Source: Marivita sp003149565
GTDB lineage: Bacteria; Pseudomonadota; Alphaproteobacteria; Rhodobacterales; Rhodobacteraceae
Strand: one strand, 5' to 3'
Length of the DNA: 64,000 bases
Assembly (NCBI RefSeq): GCF_965216415.1
Contig: NZ_CBDCFU010000002.1
Shown in pieces: positions 43,177 to 52,394 of the stretch. A program made the position numbers and the translations under genes. Every line of letters begins with the position of its first letter. Position 1 is the stretch's first letter. A model generated the notes under the pieces. That model was not told the origin of the DNA, did no database searches, and saw only the letters and a program-made list of their open reading frames with translations.

Positions 43177-43851
43177 ATGGCAGTTCAAAAAAATCTACGC
43201 ATTCCGATGGTCCTGACGGGGCTGGCGTTCTTGGCTGCCTGCGCAAGCAGCGATCCGGTCTACAGCGCGTTCAACCGTGAGGCTGGCGCGCTTCTAGACA
43301 CCGGCAATTTTGGCAACGCGACCATGAACAACGTTCAGATCATGAATGGCGAAAAACGCTACACTTACGATCTGTCGCAACGGTTTGCGAGCGAAGTCAT
43401 GACGACCGTCAACTTTGCATTCAACAGCTCTGTTCTGGACAGCGGTGCCCGCGACACCTTGCGCGAGCAAGCGAATTGGATACGGCAATTCCCCGAAGTG
43501 CGATTCCGCGTCTACGGCCATACGGATGCAGTGGGCAGCGAAGCTTACAACAAGCGGCTCGGCCTCAATCGCGCCCATGCAGTTGTAAATTTCCTCGCCT
43601 CGCAGGGGATCAGCAAGTCACGGCTTGAGGCGGTTGTGTCCTTCGGAGAGACCCAACCCCTGATCGTTACGGAGGGCCGCGAGCGCCGAAATCGTCGGAC
43701 GGTGACTGAGGTTTCAGGATTTGTCAGTTCACATCCCTCGGTGCTCGAAGGCAGATATGCCGAAATCATTTATCGCGAGTATGTCAACAGCGCTGTTCCC
43801 GCGACGGCTCTGACTGGCATCAAGGGAAGTGACTTCCAAGCATCACAATAA
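43177..43851 (+). CDS. OmpA-domain lipoprotein of the Tad locus
   Basis: A 224-residue lipoprotein (lipobox LAAC, Cys22) with an OmpA/MotB-type peptidoglycan-binding domain at about residues 80-175 (VNFAFNSSVLDSGARDTL, RVYGHTDAVGSEAYNKRL, RLEAVVSFGETQP and RERRNRRTV). It occupies the slot where CpaD normally lies in Tad loci, between secretin and cpaE. It may anchor the secretin complex to the cell wall. It starts five bases after the cpaC stop. Confidence 0.9.
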   Translation: MAVQKNLRIPMVLTGLAFLAACASSDPVYSAFNREAGALLDTGNFGNATMNNVQIMNGEKRYTYDLSQRFASEVMTTVNFAFNSSVLDSGARDTLREQANWIRQFPEVRFRVYGHTDAVGSEAYNKRLGLNRAHAVVNFLASQGISKSRLEAVVSFGETQPLIVTEGRERRNRRTVTEVSGFVSSHPSVLEGRYAEIIYREYVNSAVPATALTGIKGSDFQASQ

Positions 43852-43881
43852 TGGCAAGGCCCGGGCACGGGCCACGCCATC

Positions 43882-43916
43882 GGCCTGAAATACCGTACAA
43901 TTTCGGTATTTCGGCC
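43882..43916 (+). terminator. Long hairpin between the OmpA gene and cpaE
   Basis: GGCCTGAAATACCG pairs with CGGTATTTCGGCC apart from one bulged T, with an eight-base loop, in a 194-base spacer within the locus. There is no T-tract; it may be a partial terminator, an RNA-processing site or a leader structure setting cpaE-F levels. Confidence 0.5.
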
Positions 43917-44045
43917 CCAATGTCGCCAAGTTTTCCACCGACTTTCTAACTCTAGCAGTCCTTCCCGACCGACTCGGGATTGGCGCGCTGGATGTGTGCT
44001 GCACGCCACTGACAGGCGCCGCGAAGTTAGAGGAAACGAGGCAAA

Positions 44046-45284
44046 ATGACGAGTATCCTTCCAAGCACCCCGCAACCGGCGCCGCTTGTCGCGTGCACGA
44101 TCAGCCGGGATGTTCAGGAATTCGACCTTCTGATCGAAGACATGGAAGCCGTGTTGGGTGAAGCCTGGGGTGATCTTGGGTTCACAGAAGCCATGCATTT
44201 CTTCACGCAGGAAGAAGGCGAAACGCTTGAATTTGTGGCCCTGGCAATCGACGAGCAAGACGAAGGCAATGTCGACCAGCTTTCTGCAGTTATCGCCGCC
44301 GCAAAGGCCCGCAACATCAAGGTGGTTCTGATTGCACATGATGTAACGCCTTCAGCGTTGCACCATCTTCTGCGCCAAGGTGCGGACGAATTTGTCCCCT
44401 ACCCTCTTCCCGAGGGCGAGCTTGCAGCCGCCATCGAACGGATGCGCGCCCCGGAAATGCCAACGGTCGCTGCGCGCGAAAGATCGGATGTGACTTTGTC
44501 CAGCGACGGGGATGGTGTGATCATTGCCGTGCAAGGTATGGCAGGCGGCTGCGGCGCAAGCACCTTTGCCACCAATCTTGCTTGGGAACTCGCCACCGTC
44601 ACAAAGGACAAACCTCCGCGCGTCTGCATCATTGACCTTGGCCTGCAATTTGGTGCCGTATCCACGTATCTAGATGTCCAACGGCGCGAAGCCGTGCTGG
44701 AACTGCTGTCTGACATTGAGTCGATGGATGACGACACTTTTGGCCAGGCGATTGTGACATACGAAGAAAAGCTGCATGTTTTCACCTCGCCAGCTGATCT
44801 TCCGCCTCTTGATATCGTCGGTCAGACCGAGGTGCAGGCCCTGCTCGATATGGCCGCGCGTCACTTCGATTTTGTCGTGGTCGATATGCCACCAAGCCTG
44901 GTTCAGTGGTCAGAGACCGTTCTCTGCGCCGCACAGGTGTATTTCGCCATCATCGAACTCGATATGCGCTCGGCGCAGAATACCTATCGGCTCAAGCGCG
45001 CGCTGCAGGCAGAGGATCTGCCCTTCGACAAAATTCGCTTTGTTCTGAACCGGGCGCCGAAATTCACAGATCTTCAAGGCAAAAGCCGCCTGAAACGGAT
45101 GCAGGAAAGCCTTGATATCTCTGTCGACCTGCACTTTCCGGACGGTGGTAAAGCCGTGGCGGAATCCGGTGACCACGGTCAGCCCCTCGCCTTGCAGCAA
45201 CCCAAGAATGCGCTGCGCAAGGAAATCGCCAAGCTGGCGCAGTCGCTTTACGAAGTAGGCCGCGCAGATGCTGAAGCTGCCTAA
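44046..45284 (+). CDS. cpaE: Pilus-localisation ATPase CpaE/TadZ
   Basis: A 412-residue protein: an atypical receiver-like N-terminal domain (about 15-135), then a MinD/ParA-type ATPase (about 155-400). The P-loop is GMAGGCGASTFATN (164-177), which lacks the lysines of the classical KGGxGKT, as described for the atypical Walker A of TadZ/CpaE proteins. The strand IIDLGLQFGAVS follows the fold. In other bacteria CpaE places the Tad machine at a cell pole. AGGAAACGAGG precedes the ATG. Confidence 0.92.
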   Translation: MTSILPSTPQPAPLVACTISRDVQEFDLLIEDMEAVLGEAWGDLGFTEAMHFFTQEEGETLEFVALAIDEQDEGNVDQLSAVIAAAKARNIKVVLIAHDVTPSALHHLLRQGADEFVPYPLPEGELAAAIERMRAPEMPTVAARERSDVTLSSDGDGVIIAVQGMAGGCGASTFATNLAWELATVTKDKPPRVCIIDLGLQFGAVSTYLDVQRREAVLELLSDIESMDDDTFGQAIVTYEEKLHVFTSPADLPPLDIVGQTEVQALLDMAARHFDFVVVDMPPSLVQWSETVLCAAQVYFAIIELDMRSAQNTYRLKRALQAEDLPFDKIRFVLNRAPKFTDLQGKSRLKRMQESLDISVDLHFPDGGKAVAESGDHGQPLALQQPKNALRKEIAKLAQSLYEVGRADAEAA

Positions 45285-45295
45285 GGAGAACACGG

Positions 45296-46738
45296 ATGTT
45301 TTCGCGTTACAAAAAGTCAGCTGTTGAAATTGCGCCCCCGGCCAACAAGCCGGAGCCCAAAGTCGAAACGCCGGCAAATTCGCCCAATGCCACAAAATCA
45401 TTGCGTAAAGTGCCGCCGAAGAAAGCCGCGACTGCGGAGATGGCGGACAAGGACAAGAAGCGCAAAGAACGGCTGAGCGATATCAAGCTCGAATTGCACC
45501 GCGCGCTTCTGGACAACCTCAACCTGGCCGCTTTGGATCAGGCGACCGAGGCGCAGTTGAAAGAAGAAATCAGCGCGATCACCACGGAGAGCCTCCAAGA
45601 AAAGGGGATGGTCCTTAACCGCGAAGAGCGGCAGGCGCTGAACCAGGAACTTTACGATGAGGTGAAGGGACTTGGGCCCCTTGAAACGCTTCTCAAGGAC
45701 GAGACCGTCAGCGATATTCTCGTCAACGGTCCACACCAGATTTTCGTCGAACGCAGCGGTAAACTGCAACTGAGTGATGTGACCTTCAAAGACGAAAAGC
45801 ACCTGATGCGGATCATCGACAAGATCGTGTCCGCCGTGGGTCGCCGGGTCGATGAATCGAACCCTTACGTGGACGCCCGTTTGCAGGACGGATCGCGTTT
45901 CAACGCAATGGTGCCGCCAATTGCGGTGGATGGCAGCCTTGTCTCCATTCGTAAGTTCAAGACCGACAAACTGAGCATCGACGATCTGGTGGCCTTTGGT
46001 GCCTTCACCGAGGAAATGGCCGTCTACCTGCAGGCAGCTGTGGCGACGCGTCTGAACATCATCGTGTCGGGCGGTACGGGTTCCGGTAAGACGACCACGC
46101 TTAACGCACTGTCGTCCTTCATCGACGACAGCGAACGGATCCTGACCATCGAGGATACGGCGGAACTTCAACTCCAGCAGACCCATGTGGGCCGGATGGA
46201 AAGCCGTCCACCAAACGTTGAAGGCAAAGGTGCGGTCACACCGCGCGACTGTCTTAAAAACGCCCTTCGTATGCGTCCTGACCGGATCATCGTGGGGGAA
46301 ACGCGTGGCGAGGAAGTGATCGACATGTTGCAGGCCATGAACACGGGCCACGACGGGTCGATGACCACAATCCACGCCAACTCTGCCCGCGACGGTGTGA
46401 GCCGTCTGGAAAACATGATCGCGATGGCCGGGATCGAGATGCCGCTGAAAGCGATGCGCTCGCAGATCTCATCGGCTGTGAACCTGATCGTGCAGGCCTC
46501 GCGTCTGCAGGACGGCTCGCGCCGCATGACCTCGATCACCGAGATCACCGGGATGGAAGGCGAAGTGATCTCCATGCAGGAGATCTTCCGCTTCCAGCGC
46601 GTCGGCCTGACGCCGGAGAACAAGATCATCGGTCATTTCACCGCGACCGGTGTGCGGTCCAACTATGCCGAACGCTTCAAGATGTGGGGCTACGACCTGC
46701 CCCCGTCGATCTATGAACCCTTCAACGGGAACCACTGA
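45296..46738 (+). CDS. cpaF: Tad secretion ATPase CpaF/TadA
   Basis: Hexameric ATPase that powers pilus extension and retraction. It has 480 residues with an N-terminal charged Lys/Ala-rich region (about 1-60). Walker A is GGTGSGKTT (259-267), the Asp box LTIEDTAELQLQQ, Walker B RIIVGETRG (330-338) and the His box HDGSMTTIHAN (352-362). Starts 11 bases after cpaE and ends two bases before tadB. Confidence 0.96.
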   Translation: MFSRYKKSAVEIAPPANKPEPKVETPANSPNATKSLRKVPPKKAATAEMADKDKKRKERLSDIKLELHRALLDNLNLAALDQATEAQLKEEISAITTESLQEKGMVLNREERQALNQELYDEVKGLGPLETLLKDETVSDILVNGPHQIFVERSGKLQLSDVTFKDEKHLMRIIDKIVSAVGRRVDESNPYVDARLQDGSRFNAMVPPIAVDGSLVSIRKFKTDKLSIDDLVAFGAFTEEMAVYLQAAVATRLNIIVSGGTGSGKTTTLNALSSFIDDSERILTIEDTAELQLQQTHVGRMESRPPNVEGKGAVTPRDCLKNALRMRPDRIIVGETRGEEVIDMLQAMNTGHDGSMTTIHANSARDGVSRLENMIAMAGIEMPLKAMRSQISSAVNLIVQASRLQDGSRRMTSITEITGMEGEVISMQEIFRFQRVGLTPENKIIGHFTATGVRSNYAERFKMWGYDLPPSIYEPFNGNH

Positions 46739-46740
46739 CT

Positions 46741-47709
46741 ATGACACTCAGCGCAGAACCAATCGTCTACGGGCTTATTTTTATTGCCGTTCTGGTGCTC
46801 GTCGAAGGCGTCTATCTGGTCGCATTCGGTAAATCGATCAGCCTGAATAAACGTGTAAACCGACGCCTTGAGATGCTCGACAAAGGCTCGAAGCGTGATG
46901 AGGTTCTTGCCAAACTCCGCAAGGAGATGGACCAGCACATGACCTCTCGTGGTCTGCCGCTCTATTCCATCCTGGCAGACCGGGCGCAAAAGGCCGCGAT
47001 TGCCTTTACACCACAACAGCTGATCATGGTGATGATCGGCGTCAGCATTGTGGCTTTCGTCGGCTTGACGGTTGGAACCGAAGCCGAGTTGCCGGTACGT
47101 GCCGTCATGGGGTTGGCTATGGGCGTTGGCGGTGTGTTTTTCTGGATCAACAGCAAAGCCAAGAAACGCATCAGCATGATCGAAGAGCAATTGCCCGATG
47201 CGGTCGAATTGATGGTGCGATCCCTGCGCGTCGGCCATCCGTTTTCCTCGGCGATTTCCATTGTGTCCAAGGAAATCAAAGACCCGCTCGCCACCGAATT
47301 CGGACTGATCGCGGACGAGTCCAGCTATGGTCGTGACATCGGTGATGCTCTCAAGAGCATGGCCGAGCGCCTCGACATGCAGGATTTGCGCTTTCTCGCC
47401 GTTGCCGTTTCCATCCAGCAGCAGTCAGGTGGCAACTTGGCTGAGATCCTCGAAGGCCTGGCCAAGGTGATCCGCGCCCGTTTCCGCCTGTTCCGCCGGG
47501 TGAAAGCCATCACTGCCGAGGCCCAGTGGTCAGGCAAGTTCCTGTCGGGTTTCCCAGTTGGCGCATTGATCGTCATCCAGTTGACCGATCCGAACTACTA
47601 CGACGAGGTGATCGACCATCCGTGGTTCATCCCGGCATGTTTCATCGTTGGGGCGTTCCTCGTTCTCAATCTGATCGTGATGCGCGCTCTCGTGAATATC
47701 AAAGTCTGA
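46741..47709 (+). CDS. tadB: Tad inner-membrane platform protein TadB
   Basis: A 322-residue type II secretion system F-domain protein. Membrane helices lie at about 9-27, two between 98 and 140 and two at the C-terminus; the cytosolic T2SSF domain (about 155-285) has MVRSLRVGHPFSSAI and SIQQQSGGNLAEILEGL. Works with TadC as the platform that inserts pilin and meets CpaF. Tightly spaced with cpaF (two bases) and tadC (10 bases). Confidence 0.94.
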   Translation: MTLSAEPIVYGLIFIAVLVLVEGVYLVAFGKSISLNKRVNRRLEMLDKGSKRDEVLAKLRKEMDQHMTSRGLPLYSILADRAQKAAIAFTPQQLIMVMIGVSIVAFVGLTVGTEAELPVRAVMGLAMGVGGVFFWINSKAKKRISMIEEQLPDAVELMVRSLRVGHPFSSAISIVSKEIKDPLATEFGLIADESSYGRDIGDALKSMAERLDMQDLRFLAVAVSIQQQSGGNLAEILEGLAKVIRARFRLFRRVKAITAEAQWSGKFLSGFPVGALIVIQLTDPNYYDEVIDHPWFIPACFIVGAFLVLNLIVMRALVNIKV

Positions 47710-47719
47710 GGTCCGGACC

Positions 47720-48703
47720 ATGCAAGCCTTCAACCAATTCGCCTATAATTTGCTGGGACCGGCCGGCCCGATGATTCTCATCGCGGGCCTCGGTGTGCTG
47801 TTGCTGATCCTCGCGATCCCAATGTTCTTCTTGTCACGCTCCAACCCGATGGACCGTCTCGACATGTCGTCCGGGCGCCACAAGGTTGACGCAGAAACCC
47901 GCGCCGTGCTGCGGGAAAAGCAAAAAAATCAGAAACTCAACAAATACGCGCAGTTTCTGGAACCGCAGGATGCGAAGGAACTCTCCGACGTCCGGCTGAA
48001 GCTGCTGCAGGCCGGGTATCGGACCAAGGACGCCGTACAAATCTATTACTTTGCTCAATTTGCCTTGGGCCTTGGCGGATTGCTGATCGGTCTCGCCTAT
48101 TTTTTCCTGATCCTTGATCCGTCGACTGCATCGACCCAACAGACGGTGATGTACACATTGGGGCCCGGAGCGGCAGGATACATGTTCCCCAAGTATTGGA
48201 TCACCAGTCGTGTCCAGAAGCGTCAGGAAGAAATCGAAGGCGGTTTCCCAGACAGTCTCGACATGATGCTGGTCTGCGTCGAAGCTGGTCAATCGATGGA
48301 TCAGGCCATTGTCCGCGTGAGCAATGAGTTGCGTGCGTCCTACCCCAGTCTCGCGGATGAATTCGAACTGGTGAGCTACGAGATGAAGGCTGGTAAAGAC
48401 AAATCCGCTGTGCTCAACGATATGGGAGAACGCTGCGGTGTTCAGGACGTGATGTCTTTTGTCACGGTTTTGAACCAGAGCCAAAGCTTCGGCACCCCGA
48501 TCTCGGATGCCCTTCGGGTCTATGCGGCAGAAATGCGCGACAAGCGCGTGATGCGCGCCGAGGAAAAAGCAAACAAGTTGCCAACGAAAATGACTTTGAC
48601 CACAATGATGCTTACGGTGCCGCCGCTGTTGATCATCCTAGTGGGTCCTTCGGTTGTTGGCATTTCGGATCTCGGAAGCATCGGGAGCACGATGGGGCAA
48701 TGA
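47720..48703 (+). CDS. tadC: Tad inner-membrane platform protein TadC
   Basis: A 327-residue partner of TadB with the same F-domain fold: LDMMLVCVEAGQSMDQAIV and VLNQSQSFGTPISDALRVYA are typical. Helices at about 12-38, 105-150 and near the C-terminus. The last four bases overlap the tadD start (ATGA). Confidence 0.94.
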   Translation: MQAFNQFAYNLLGPAGPMILIAGLGVLLLILAIPMFFLSRSNPMDRLDMSSGRHKVDAETRAVLREKQKNQKLNKYAQFLEPQDAKELSDVRLKLLQAGYRTKDAVQIYYFAQFALGLGGLLIGLAYFFLILDPSTASTQQTVMYTLGPGAAGYMFPKYWITSRVQKRQEEIEGGFPDSLDMMLVCVEAGQSMDQAIVRVSNELRASYPSLADEFELVSYEMKAGKDKSAVLNDMGERCGVQDVMSFVTVLNQSQSFGTPISDALRVYAAEMRDKRVMRAEEKANKLPTKMTLTTMMLTVPPLLIILVGPSVVGISDLGSIGSTMGQ

Positions 48704-49260
48704 CTCTAGGCCGTTTCTGGCCCGCCTTCTTTCTGATCGGACTGGCCGCCTGTTCACCGGGCGGCTTTTCCACGTCTGACGACGCTGTCTTTGCACCAAG
48801 CGTCGACCCACGAGGCGCGGCCGTAGATCAACTCACCGTAGGCCATCGCCTCATGGCAGCAGGAGAGTTCGAGCTGGCCCTAAGCTCCTTCAGCCTCGCC
48901 GCTGCGGAACAAGGACTGACGCCGGAAGTGTTGCTGTCTCTTGGGTCGGCCAACCTCGCGCTTGGTCGTCTCAATCAGGCGGAGGGGCTCTTGAGGCGTG
49001 CCACCAAAGACGATCCCGACACACCGGACGCGTGGAATAATCTGGGCGTGGTGCTGATCGAAAAAGGCGAAGCTGCAGAAGCCGCACAGGTCTTTCGCAG
49101 AGCCTTTGCGCTCGACAATGGCCAAAGTGTTGCAATTCGCGACAATCTTCGCTTGGCTCTCGCAAAAATGGATAATTCGCAGTATGATGGCGAAATAGAA
49201 CAAGAATACAAACTCGTGCGGCGCGGTAGCAGTGACTTTCTTATCCGGCCGACACAGTAA
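48700..49260 (+). CDS. tadD: TPR lipoprotein TadD
   Basis: A 186-residue protein with a lipoprotein signal (lipobox LAAC at about 15-18) and three TPR-like repeats (about 50-150, for example LLSLGSANLALGRLNQAEGLL and AWNNLGVVLIEKGEAAEAA). TadD-type lipoproteins are thought to aid secretin assembly or stability. Translationally coupled to tadC. Confidence 0.9.
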   Translation: MTLGRFWPAFFLIGLAACSPGGFSTSDDAVFAPSVDPRGAAVDQLTVGHRLMAAGEFELALSSFSLAAAEQGLTPEVLLSLGSANLALGRLNQAEGLLRRATKDDPDTPDAWNNLGVVLIEKGEAAEAAQVFRRAFALDNGQSVAIRDNLRLALAKMDNSQYDGEIEQEYKLVRRGSSDFLIRPTQ

Positions 49261-49287
49261 TGAGGCAGAGCAGTAAAGGACGCAAAA

Positions 49288-50148
49288 ATGCGCCATCCCT
49301 TTATCCTGACCCTGTGTGTGACAGGGGCTTTTGCACTTTCCGGGTGCGAGCGAGGCATTGATACCGAGGCAGTCGACCGAGAGTTTCAAGGCGTCAATGT
49401 CATCGATGGCACGAACCTCAATGAAGTGATGCTATCGGTTTCAGACCCCAACGAAGCGGTTGCCTATTTCCAACGTGCCAGTGCGTCGGAACCTGAGCGG
49501 ATTGATCTCACGCGGGGCCTTGCTCTTTCGTTGATCCGCGCAAAACGCCACACAGAAGGCGTCGCCGCATGGGCCCGGGTGGTCGAGAATGAAGAGGCGA
49601 CGAACACGGACCGCGTTGAACTGGCGGACGCGCTGATCCGCAACAACGAATGGGAGCGCGCCGAAACCGTTCTGAATTCCATTCCGCCCACCCATGAGAC
49701 GTATAAGCGCTACAGGCTTGAAGCGATGATTGCTGACAGCAAGAAGCAGTGGGATAAAGCCGACAGCTTTTACGAAACCGCGGTGGGCCTGACGACGACA
49801 CCCGCATCGGTCATGAACAATTGGGGCTTTTCCAAGCTCACGCGCGGCGATTATTCTGGTGCCGAGCGGCTGTTCACCGAGGCGATCCGGAACGACCAGT
49901 CGCTCTTCACCGCCAAAAACAACCTGGTGCTGGCACGCGGCGCTCAGGGCAACTATGTCCTGCCTGTTGTTCCGATGACCCAGATCGAACGCGCCGAGTT
50001 GCTGCACACGATGGGTCTGACAGCGATAAAACGTGGCGATGTCGTCACAGGTAAAGGGCTCTTGCGCGAGTCCATCGATACGCACCCGCAGCATTTCGAA
50101 GCCGCCGCCCGCAGTCTGGAAGCGCTTGAATCCAGTGTCGTAAACTGA
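49288..50148 (+). CDS. Second TPR lipoprotein of the Tad locus
   Basis: A 286-residue protein with a lipoprotein signal (lipobox LSGC, Cys20) and about five TPR-like repeats (SVMNNWGFSKLTRGDYSGAE is the clearest). It probably arose alongside or by duplication of tadD and may act in the same pilotin-like step. It starts 27 bases after tadD. The final repeats end in EAAARSLEALESS. Confidence 0.85.
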   Translation: MRHPFILTLCVTGAFALSGCERGIDTEAVDREFQGVNVIDGTNLNEVMLSVSDPNEAVAYFQRASASEPERIDLTRGLALSLIRAKRHTEGVAAWARVVENEEATNTDRVELADALIRNNEWERAETVLNSIPPTHETYKRYRLEAMIADSKKQWDKADSFYETAVGLTTTPASVMNNWGFSKLTRGDYSGAERLFTEAIRNDQSLFTAKNNLVLARGAQGNYVLPVVPMTQIERAELLHTMGLTAIKRGDVVTGKGLLRESIDTHPQHFEAAARSLEALESSVVN

Positions 50149-50156
50149 GCCGCGGT

Positions 50157-50648
50157 ATGGATATCTCGGCGTTTTCGGCTTTGGTGTTTTTGCCTTTTGT
50201 GCTTCCTTTGTGTGTCTACGTGACCTTCTCGGACATGCGCGACATGCGCATTCCGAACCAAATCGTCGTGGCCTTGTTCGTGGTCTTCGCAGTGGTTGGG
50301 CTGTTCGCCCTCCCCTTCGAAGACTACCTCTGGCGCTATGTTCATCTAATTGTGGTTCTGGTTGCAGGAATCGCGTTGAACGCCGGCGGCGCGATGGGCG
50401 CAGGTGATGCGAAATTTGCCGCTGCTGCTGCGCCATTTATTCATGTCGGCGATCTGCGTCTGCTGATGGCGCTTTTTGCAGCAAATATTTTGGCAGCCTT
50501 TGTCGCGCACCGCATCGGCAAGCACACGGCATTGCGCAAGATTGCCCCACATTGGGAAAGCTGGACCAACCCGAAATTCCCAATGGGACTGACGCTTGGC
50601 GGCACACTCGCGATTTACCTGGGTCTTGGCGTCTGGTTCGGCCGGTAA
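50157..50648 (+). CDS. cpaA: Type IV prepilin peptidase CpaA/TadV
   Basis: A 163-residue A24-family aspartic peptidase that cleaves the pilin leaders. Its two catalytic Asp are in SDMRDMRIPNQ (about residues 26-29) and GAGDAKFAA (Asp84), with about five membrane helices. It lacks the N-terminal methylase domain found in PilD, as expected for the short TadV form. It follows the second TPR gene by eight bases. Confidence 0.93.
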   Translation: MDISAFSALVFLPFVLPLCVYVTFSDMRDMRIPNQIVVALFVVFAVVGLFALPFEDYLWRYVHLIVVLVAGIALNAGGAMGAGDAKFAAAAAPFIHVGDLRLLMALFAANILAAFVAHRIGKHTALRKIAPHWESWTNPKFPMGLTLGGTLAIYLGLGVWFGR

Positions 50649-50744
50649 ACTGCCAACAACCTGTCCAGCCCTAGCCCTTCTGTTGCCACATTGGCCAAGC
50701 AGGTTGAGTCCAATTGATCTTGGCAATCCGATCCGGGGCTATCG

Positions 50745-52049
50745 ATGAACATGCAAACCAGCGCCGTCATGGCGCCGCCGCCGCCCAAGCGCTTGGAAGA
50801 GATGCATTTGCAGCCGGTCATGATGCGCGACATCATGCTGAAGACGATGTTCCGCAAGAACGTGTCGACCGCAACCGCCATTGCACAAAGCGTTTGCCTG
50901 CCGGTGCCAATCGCGCAGGAACTCATCGACTATGCGCGCGGGCAGCTTCTTCTAGAGGCGACCGGGACCCTTAACGCCAACAACGGTTCTGAAATGGGCT
51001 ATCAGCTCACCGATGCTGGCAAGGCACGTGCCCTCGATGCATTGGCACAATCTGAATATTATGGCGCAATGCCTGTCCCTTTGGCCGTGTATTCGGAACA
51101 GGTAAAGCGGCAGTCCATCCGAAACATCCATATCTCGCGTGACCAGTTGACCAATGCAATGGGGCATCTGATCCTGCCGCCGGACCTGCTGAACAATCTC
51201 GGCCCGGCCGTGGGGTCTGGACGCTCCATTCTGATGTACGGTCCGCCGGGGAACGGGAAATCGTCCATCTCGAACGGTATCCGTGACGCGATGGGCGACA
51301 AGATCTACATCCCGCATGCGATCGAATATGCAGGACAGGTGATCACGGTCTATGACCCGATTGTTCACAGCGCTGCGGAAACCGCCGGAGCGTCGACGGG
51401 ACTGCGTCTGACCAATCGCTTTGACACGCGCTACGTCCTCTGCGCACGTCCAACTGTGATTACAGGCGGCGAACTGTCACTCGACATGTTGGACCTCGTC
51501 TATAACCCGACGGCGCGGACGTATCAGGCGCCGCTGCAACTGAAGTCCACCGGTGGTATCTTCATCGTGGACGACCTTGGCCGTCAGGCGGAACCGCCGC
51601 AGAAGCTGGTCAACCGTTGGATCGTTCCTTTGGAAGAAGCGCGAGATATCCTTGCCCTTCAGTCGGGCGAAAAGTTCGAAGTGCCCTTCGACACGCTGGT
51701 AATCTTCTCGACCAACTTCCACCCGAACGAGATCTTCGACCAGGCCGCGCTGCGCCGGATCTTTTTCAAGATCAAGATCGACGGACCGGACCAGCAGAAT
51801 TTCCTCAAGATCTTCTCGTTGGTGGCGAAGAAGAAGAAGATGCAACTTTGCGAGAAATCGCTGATTCATCTTCTCAAGAACAAGTATCCAACGATCAAAA
51901 ATGTCTACGCGAACTATCAGCCGGTATTCCTGATCGACCAGATGATCGCGGTCTGCGACTTTGAGGGCTGGCCCTACAAGATGACGCCGGAACTTATAGA
52001 TCGGGCCTGGGCCAACATGTTCGTCAAGGACGAAAAGATCGTCAAATAA
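50745..52049 (+). CDS. AAA-type ATPase associated with the Tad locus
   Basis: A 434-residue cytosolic ATPase with a Pro-rich start, an approximately 140-residue N-terminal region of unknown fold, Walker A GPPGNGKS (166-173), Walker B GIFIVDDLGR (271-280), a sensor-1 region FSTNF (321-325) and an arginine-finger-like FDQAALRRIFFKI. No membrane helix. It is the last gene on this strand before two stem-loops, so probably belongs to the locus. No role is known in pilus assembly; a remodelling or chaperone role is a guess. Confidence 0.85.
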   Translation: MNMQTSAVMAPPPPKRLEEMHLQPVMMRDIMLKTMFRKNVSTATAIAQSVCLPVPIAQELIDYARGQLLLEATGTLNANNGSEMGYQLTDAGKARALDALAQSEYYGAMPVPLAVYSEQVKRQSIRNIHISRDQLTNAMGHLILPPDLLNNLGPAVGSGRSILMYGPPGNGKSSISNGIRDAMGDKIYIPHAIEYAGQVITVYDPIVHSAAETAGASTGLRLTNRFDTRYVLCARPTVITGGELSLDMLDLVYNPTARTYQAPLQLKSTGGIFIVDDLGRQAEPPQKLVNRWIVPLEEARDILALQSGEKFEVPFDTLVIFSTNFHPNEIFDQAALRRIFFKIKIDGPDQQNFLKIFSLVAKKKKMQLCEKSLIHLLKNKYPTIKNVYANYQPVFLIDQMIAVCDFEGWPYKMTPELIDRAWANMFVKDEKIVK

Positions 52050-52061
52050 GGGCTTCGGTCC

Positions 52062-52105
52062 GATTTTCATCTGACTGAAAATCGCGGACGCGGTCACGCG
52101 TCCGC
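52062..52105 (+). terminator. Two adjacent stem-loops after the Tad locus
   Basis: An 8-bp stem GATTTTCA/TGAAAATC (52062-52083) is followed immediately by a perfect 9-bp stem GCGGACGCG/CGCGTCCGC with a GTCA loop (52084-52105). They mark the end of the pilus transcript, though no T-tract is present. Confidence 0.6.
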
Positions 52106-52195
52106 ATCCCGGAACAACGACACGCGATGCCGCGCAAAAAACGCACGATTAGCCCTTGACGCCACGCGGCGTCGCTCGTACTCACGCGGCGGTCT

Positions 52196-52272
<77 letters not shown>

Positions 52273-52394
52273 CTTCCCCCATGTGAGATGTGGTTTTGAT
52301 TTACCACAAGCGCGTCGGCGCTTTGCCCCTTCTGTCGGGTTTTGCGTCGGAAAGGGGACAGACGGGACATGTTGAAACACTCTATTCCGGCGAC

